Assembly: GCF_050389775.1 (NCBI RefSeq)
Contig: NZ_CP177153.1
Coordinates: forward strand, 4,891 to 68,890
DNA length: 64,000 nt
From: Marinibacterium sp050389775
GTDB lineage: Bacteria > Pseudomonadota > Alphaproteobacteria > Rhodobacterales > Rhodobacteraceae
Reading direction: 5' to 3'
Shown: positions 59,896 to 64,000 of the stretch, piece after piece
Numbering within the stretch: the first letter of the stretch is position 1
Layout of the letters: the number at the start of each line of letters is the position of its first letter
Program-made: the position numbers and the translations under genes
Notes under the pieces: generated by a model
Database searches by the model: none
What the model was told of the DNA's origin: nothing
Seen by the model: the letters and a program-made list of their open reading frames with translations, nothing else

Positions 59896-60134
59896 GCGGG
59901 CTTCCCGGAAAAGGTCCGGCGGACCTTTTCGCCCGCGAACGGGCGGAGCCCAGGCAAGGCGGGCTCCCCGGAAAAGGTCCGGCGGACCTTTTCGCCCGCG
60001 AACGGGCGGAGCCCCGGCACGGCGGGCTCCCCGGAAAAGGTCCGGTGGACCTTTTCGCCCGCGAACGGGCGGAGCCCCGGCACGGCGGGCTTCCCGGAAA
60101 AGGTCCGGCGGGCCTTTTCGCCCGTGGCGCGGCC
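59896..60134. repeat. Four 63-bp tandem repeats with internal hairpins
   Basis: Units start at 59896, 59959, 60022 and 60085; the last is cut short. Each contains GAAAAGGTCC, three bases and GGACCTTTTC, a strong 10-bp hairpin, and then GCCCGCGAACGGGC, a second palindrome. The array starts at the first base after the manC stop. Copies 1-3 are almost identical; variant bases alter the hairpin loop of copy 3 (GGT) and one arm of copy 4 (GGCC). Confidence 0.92.
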
Positions 60135-60175
60135 GCGCCACGGCAGGGGGGACGGCCGCGACGGGAGCCCGTGGC

Positions 60176-61204
60176 ATGACGATCCCGGACTGGCCCGTCC
60201 ATCGCATCACCGGGCGGAACAAGCAGAACCTCTCGGCGCCGAGCGCCCTGCGCAACTTCACCTTCGATCCCGAACCGCTGGCGCCGGGCGCCGGGGACGG
60301 GCTGGTCTTTACGCCCTATGCGCTCGATCCCGAGCTGCGCGCGGTGGTCGAGGTCGGCATGCCCCGCGTGCCCCCGGCCCGGCCCCGGGCCTTCTTCTAC
60401 ATGGACCAGTTCCACGACGCCGAGATGCTGCGCCTGGCGCCGGTCGACGACTATGCCGCCGGGATCGCCCCGGCTCTGGCCGCGCCGCAGGAGACGCCCG
60501 AAGAGGGGGCGGATGAGGGGCCCGAGCGGATCTTCGTCTTCAGCATCGGCCGGGCCGGATCGACCCTGGTCTCGCAGATCCTGGGCGCCGCGGGCATTGC
60601 CTCGCTGTCGGAGCCCGACGTGCTGCTCGACCTGGGCCAGCGCAAGCGCCTGGCCGCCTTCGACCCCGCGCCCGCGGATTGGGACGCCCTCTACCGGGCC
60701 AGCCTGGACGCGCTGGAAGCGGCCTTCGGCCGGCCCGCGCAGCTGGCCGTGAAGTTCCGGGCCCAGAGTTCGAACCTGTTCCATGTGCGGGCCATGCTGC
60801 GGCTCTATCCCCGGGCGCGTTATGTCTTCCTGTTCCGCGAGGCCGAGCCCTGGTCGCTGTCCTTCACCCGCAAGTTCGGCTTCCAGGCCGAGACACTGAA
60901 ATGGCTGATGACCGAGAACCTCAAGGCCGCGACCCATGCCCGGAAGGCCGGGGCCGACGTGCGGATCGTCGATTATGCCGACATCGTCCGCGCGCCCGAC
61001 CGCCTGCTGGCCGGGCTGGTCCGCCCCGAGGCCATCGCCGCCGCGGCCCCCGTCCTGCAGGAGGTCATGCAGCGCGATTCCCAGCACGGGCTGTTCGATC
61101 GCCCGAAACAGGATGCGGTGCCCCCCGAACATGCCCGGTTCATGGACTGGTGGCAGAACGACCGCCCGCGGGCGATGCTCGAACAGCTGGGGCTGAAGCT
61201 CTAG
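60176..61204 (+). CDS. Sulfotransferase-like P-loop protein
   Basis: This is a 342-aa protein; the ATG at 60176 follows GGGAG at 8 bases. The first 115 residues form a separate N-terminal region (RVPPARPRAFFYMDQFHD). FVFSIGRAGSTLVSQIL (120-136) is the 5'-phosphosulfate-type loop. RYVFLFREAEPWSLSFTRKF stands at the 3'-phosphate site, and PAQLAVKFRAQSSN lies between. The loop type (GRAGST) is seen in Stf0- and tyrosylprotein-sulfotransferase-like groups. It is followed 19 bp later by the GT14-type gene, so a linked glycosylation-sulfation step is possible. Confidence 0.75.
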   Translation: MTIPDWPVHRITGRNKQNLSAPSALRNFTFDPEPLAPGAGDGLVFTPYALDPELRAVVEVGMPRVPPARPRAFFYMDQFHDAEMLRLAPVDDYAAGIAPALAAPQETPEEGADEGPERIFVFSIGRAGSTLVSQILGAAGIASLSEPDVLLDLGQRKRLAAFDPAPADWDALYRASLDALEAAFGRPAQLAVKFRAQSSNLFHVRAMLRLYPRARYVFLFREAEPWSLSFTRKFGFQAETLKWLMTENLKAATHARKAGADVRIVDYADIVRAPDRLLAGLVRPEAIAAAAPVLQEVMQRDSQHGLFDRPKQDAVPPEHARFMDWWQNDRPRAMLEQLGLKL

Positions 61205-61223
61205 CAAGGCAACGGAACGGCAG

Positions 61224-62207
61224 ATGATCTTCTACAATATCCAGCATTTCGGCGACGGAACCTGGCTGCCCTGGCTCCTGCGGACATTGTCCGGCCCGGA
61301 CAACCAGGTGCTGATCACCTATGACGGCAGCGCCGAGGCCATGGCCGGGATCGCCGCGGATGTCACCCGCGACGCCCCGGCGCTGAAACGGCTGGAGGTC
61401 GAACGCTCGCTGCCGATCCGCTGGTGCGGCCCGTCACAGGCGCAGATGCAGATCGAGGCGCTGCGCCGGGCCCTGAAACGCGACGGCTGGGAATTCTTCG
61501 TCAATCTCAGCGGCACCTGCGCCCCGCTGCGGCCGCAGGCCGAGATCCGTGACCGGCTGGCCCGGGCACGCGACGACGGGACCCTGGCCCATGTCAGCGC
61601 CTTCCGCGTGCGCAAGCCGGTGATCCTGCCCCGGGCGCGCGACGGCGCCCCGATCGAGACCCGCCGGCGCAAGCGGCTGGTGCTGCGGGGCAATGCCGGG
61701 CTGCTGGACCAGTTCGACGACCCGGCCTTCTTTCCGGTCTCGAACCCGGTCAACCGGCTGTTCACCCTGTGCCACGAGCCCGAGGACGATCCCCGGGTGC
61801 TGGCCGTGTCGGCGCCGGACGACGAGGACATCGCCTTTCGCCGGGCCTTCTTCGCCGAACAGCCGCATTATTGCGGCCGGGCCTGGTACATCCTGCACCG
61901 CTCGGTCTGCGAGGCACTGGTGGCCCATTTCGACAGCCCGGCCTTCGAGGATGACGCGCGGGTCTTCCTGGGCGCCTTCGAGCCGGACGAGAGCTTTCTG
62001 CCGACCCTGCTGATGAGCGGCCGCCACGTGCCGGTCGACCGGGTCTCGATCGGGAATTTCCGTACCTATGGCGGCGGGCCGCGGCTGCTGACCGATGCGT
62101 CCTACCGCGGGCACCTGGCCGATACGCCGGCCTTCTTCACCCGCAAGGTGCTGCACGAGGATGCCGCCGAGCTGCGGGCCTTTGTCGAGGCCCGCATCGC
62201 CGGATGA
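61224..62207 (+). CDS. GT14-like (core-2/I-branching) glycosyltransferase
   Basis: This is a 327-aa protein. FFVNLSGTCAPLRPQAEI (89-106) resembles the SGxxxPL motif of GT14 enzymes. HYCGRAWYILHRSVCEALV matches the GsqWf-L region, and DESFLPTLLMSG the FF-T motif with the catalytic acidic residue in its DES. GT14 includes beta-1,6-GlcNAc- and xylosyltransferases. The start at 61224 has a weak ribosome site. It forms a pair with the upstream sulfotransferase gene. The exact sugar is not assignable. Confidence 0.75.
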   Translation: MIFYNIQHFGDGTWLPWLLRTLSGPDNQVLITYDGSAEAMAGIAADVTRDAPALKRLEVERSLPIRWCGPSQAQMQIEALRRALKRDGWEFFVNLSGTCAPLRPQAEIRDRLARARDDGTLAHVSAFRVRKPVILPRARDGAPIETRRRKRLVLRGNAGLLDQFDDPAFFPVSNPVNRLFTLCHEPEDDPRVLAVSAPDDEDIAFRRAFFAEQPHYCGRAWYILHRSVCEALVAHFDSPAFEDDARVFLGAFEPDESFLPTLLMSGRHVPVDRVSIGNFRTYGGGPRLLTDASYRGHLADTPAFFTRKVLHEDAAELRAFVEARIAG

Positions 62208-62317
62208 GCCGGCCGGCCCCGCGGGTGATGCGGGGCGCGCGAGGCCGGACTGCCGGGAGGGCAGGCTACGGGGGTCGTGCCGAGCAGGGGTCGGGCAGGG
62301 GGGTGGCCCCGGCCGGA

Positions 62318-63268
62318 TCAGCCGATGGCGACCCAGGCGGCGGCGCCGCGCATCTCGGCGGCCAGGGCCGGACGGTCGGCCGCGGCCACCCCGATCAGCT
62401 CGAGGTCGTCGTCGATCCGGTCGACATCGGGCAGGGCCGGGGAATCGGCCCAGGATTTCATGCGGATCTCGCCCAGCAGCCCGGTCAGCCGGGCATTGTA
62501 GGCGCTCCTGGCGCGCAGGGCCTCGGCCGCGGCATCGGGAATCCGAAAGGCCGAACGGAAGGCCGCGTGATCGCTGGCCAGCCCGCGCAGCGCATCATAG
62601 CCCGCGGTTCCCAGGCCCAGCTTGTTGGCCGCCATCTTGTAGGCCAGCAGGTTGCCGCCGATCGAGGGGTTGCGGTCGCCATCGGGGATCTCGCCCGGTT
62701 CGAACCCGACGAGCGCGCAGAAATCGGCGATGACATCGCCGTTGAGCAGCTTCTCGCGGTCGTACCACTTGAGCGTCAGCTCGCCGAGGGCCTGCCAGCG
62801 GGCGATGAAGATCTCGGGATCCCGGAACCGCTTGGCATAGGTTTCGAAGGTCATGAACCCGGGCTGGTTCTGGACCATCTGGCGGAAGCCCGAAATGGCG
62901 TAATCGAGATGTTCGCGCACGTAGCAGACGATGCGGATCCGCTCGATCCCCAGCCCTTCGACCAGGGCGGCGAGCCGCGCGAGGTCGTCGAGGTTCTGGA
63001 AGGCCTCGCTGGACAGCAGGACCATGTGGTGCTGCGGGCCCATCTCGGCGCGGATGCCCTCGATGATCGGGGCCAGCGCCTCGGGCCCGGTCTTGCGGGC
63101 GTTGCAGGCATCGGCAATGGCGTGATGGGCGATGCGGTTGGCGCTGCCGGTGCGGGGATAGAGAACGCCCAGCCGGTCGAGGTAATCGCGGCGGGATCCC
63201 AGGAAGTGCTGCAGGGAAGATGTGCCGGACTTGTGCCGGCCGATATGCAGGACGATCTCTCGGGACAT
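62318..63268 (-). CDS. Sulfotransferase family protein
   Basis: This is a 316-aa protein starting at ATG 63268 with AGAAGG nearby. IVLHIGRHKSGTSSLQHFL (5-23) holds the 5'-phosphosulfate loop. IRIVCYVREHLDYAISGFRQ is the 3'-phosphate-type segment, with Arg replaced partly by the REH form. LLSSEAFQNLDDLARL is a conserved feature of this bacterial subgroup. It begins 5 bp after the stop of the next sulfotransferase gene, so the two are an operon. The acceptor is unknown. Confidence 0.82.
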   Translation of the reverse strand: MSREIVLHIGRHKSGTSSLQHFLGSRRDYLDRLGVLYPRTGSANRIAHHAIADACNARKTGPEALAPIIEGIRAEMGPQHHMVLLSSEAFQNLDDLARLAALVEGLGIERIRIVCYVREHLDYAISGFRQMVQNQPGFMTFETYAKRFRDPEIFIARWQALGELTLKWYDREKLLNGDVIADFCALVGFEPGEIPDGDRNPSIGGNLLAYKMAANKLGLGTAGYDALRGLASDHAAFRSAFRIPDAAAEALRARSAYNARLTGLLGEIRMKSWADSPALPDVDRIDDDLELIGVAAADRPALAAEMRGAAAWVAIG

Positions 63269-63273
63269 CTCTG

Positions 63274-63984
63274 TCAGCCTTCTCCGGCCATTTCCGTGAC
63301 GGTGCGCAGCACGTCGAAATCATCGCGGTTGTGCCCGACCAGCAGGGCGTCGACGACCCGGTCCTGATCGGTTTCGGGCTGCTTGTCCCGGGTGGTGGTA
63401 TTGGCCCGCACGCTTTCCCAGGTGAACTCGGGGAAATCGGGGCGGATGGCATCGGCCAGCCGGGTCACGGCGGCGTCGAAATCATCGACCAGGCCGACGA
63501 CGGACAGCCGTTTCAGACCTTCCAGGGCGCGCTGGCGCTCGGGCTGGTCGCCGGGCACCAGCGTGGCCAGGCGATGGGTCTGGAAATTGCGGCACTGGCG
63601 GTCGTCGGGCCGGCCCAGCCGGGCCCGGATGTAGCCTTCCAGGTCGTGTGTCTTGGCCAGTTCGGCGCCCCAGGTATCGGCATCCTGCTTGCGCTCGAAG
63701 CGATAGGCCGAGCGGATCCGCGCGATCGGGTCGCGCAGCAGCATGACGCTGATGACCTTGACGCCCTCGATCTCGGGGATCGGGCCAAGCGCGGTATGTG
63801 TCGAGAAGGCAACAGCCTGGGGTTCCGAGCGGATCCACTCGGCCACCTGGGCGGTGTTGTCATCGGTTTTCATCGAGAATTCCCGCGTCACCCACCGATC
63901 ACCGAAGTTGCGCTTCAGGATCTGGTCCAGGGACGTGCCGGCGTTCTTGAAAAGGTGGTAATGCAGTATGACAGTCCGACTCAT
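63274..63984 (-). CDS. Sulfotransferase family protein
   Basis: This is a complete 236-aa protein; the ATG at 63984 lies near the window edge. VILHYHLFKNAGTSLDQIL (5-23) is the 5'-phosphosulfate loop in the FKNAGTS form, and VMLLRDPIARIRSAYRFERK the 3'-phosphate segment. It is first in a two-gene unit with the 62318 gene. It is short compared with the other family members but lacks no motif. Confidence 0.85.
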   Translation of the reverse strand: MSRTVILHYHLFKNAGTSLDQILKRNFGDRWVTREFSMKTDDNTAQVAEWIRSEPQAVAFSTHTALGPIPEIEGVKVISVMLLRDPIARIRSAYRFERKQDADTWGAELAKTHDLEGYIRARLGRPDDRQCRNFQTHRLATLVPGDQPERQRALEGLKRLSVVGLVDDFDAAVTRLADAIRPDFPEFTWESVRANTTTRDKQPETDQDRVVDALLVGHNRDDFDVLRTVTEMAGEG

Positions 63985-64000
63985 AGCCTGCTTCTGCCTG

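Noticed and set aside
59896..60134. CRISPR array
   Set aside because: The 63-bp units are contiguous with no variable spacers, and no cas genes are present.
59358..60179. A repeat protein encoded by the 63-bp units
   Set aside because: The frame stays open only because the unit is a multiple of three; it starts inside manC in another frame and has no ribosome site. Hairpins explain the array better.

Overview
The window is very GC-rich DNA with the coding style, gene families and replication genes of a high-GC member of the Rhodobacterales (Paracoccus/Rhodovulum/roseobacter relatives). Near 18.5-22.7 kb lies a complete plasmid or chromid maintenance module: a RepA-type initiator, an iteron origin with a perfect DnaA box, parA, parB, and two identical 16-bp palindromes flanking the module as candidate parS centromeres. 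The window is therefore part, possibly most, of an extrachromosomal replicon. No rRNA, tRNA, CRISPR array, transposase or integrase was seen.

Almost everything else concerns a surface polysaccharide. Left of the origin (0.8-18.3 kb) are an RTX protein, a mostly minus-strand dTDP-L-rhamnose set (rmlB, rmlD, rmlA in one coupled run; rmlC separate), glycosyltransferases, a hexapeptide acetyltransferase, a FkbM methyltransferase and a GT61 enzyme. Right of the origin (22.7-39.5 kb) are a papain-like (DUF1796) protein, GT2 and GT4 enzymes, an LpxL-like acyltransferase, a DUF2793 protein, a hidden 57-aa gene and a run of sulfotransferases. From 40 to 50.3 kb is the export core: a Wza-type lipoprotein, a phosphoglycosyl transferase, a KpsE-like tether, ABC permease and ATPase (KpsM/KpsT type) and a CapD/FlaA1-type nucleotide-sugar dehydratase. 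From 50.6 to 54.6 kb is a Yjb/Gfc-like set (yjbH, yjbF, two tandem yjbE-like Thr-tail proteins). From 55 to 64 kb are a 1066-aa multidomain glycosyltransferase, manC, a GT14-type transferase and three more sulfotransferases.

The most striking feature is eleven predicted P-loop sulfotransferases of several subfamilies spread through the locus. With dTDP-rhamnose and GDP-mannose synthesis, methylation, acetylation and acylation, they suggest a heavily decorated sulfated exopolysaccharide or capsule. The combination of RepA-type replicon and rhamnose genes matches the 'biofilm plasmids' described in roseobacters (for example the 65-kb replicon of Phaeobacter inhibens), but the sulfation repertoire here is unusually large.

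Intergenic DNA carries many repeats: a dispersed 25-bp to 140-bp family around a GAAGAGAAAGAAGCA core, four 63-bp tandem hairpin units after manC, an array of GTGATCAC palindromes, degenerate 25-27-bp repeats, and long perfect palindromes near rmlB and repA. Coordinates come from reading the sequence by eye; family calls rest on recognised motifs, not on searches.
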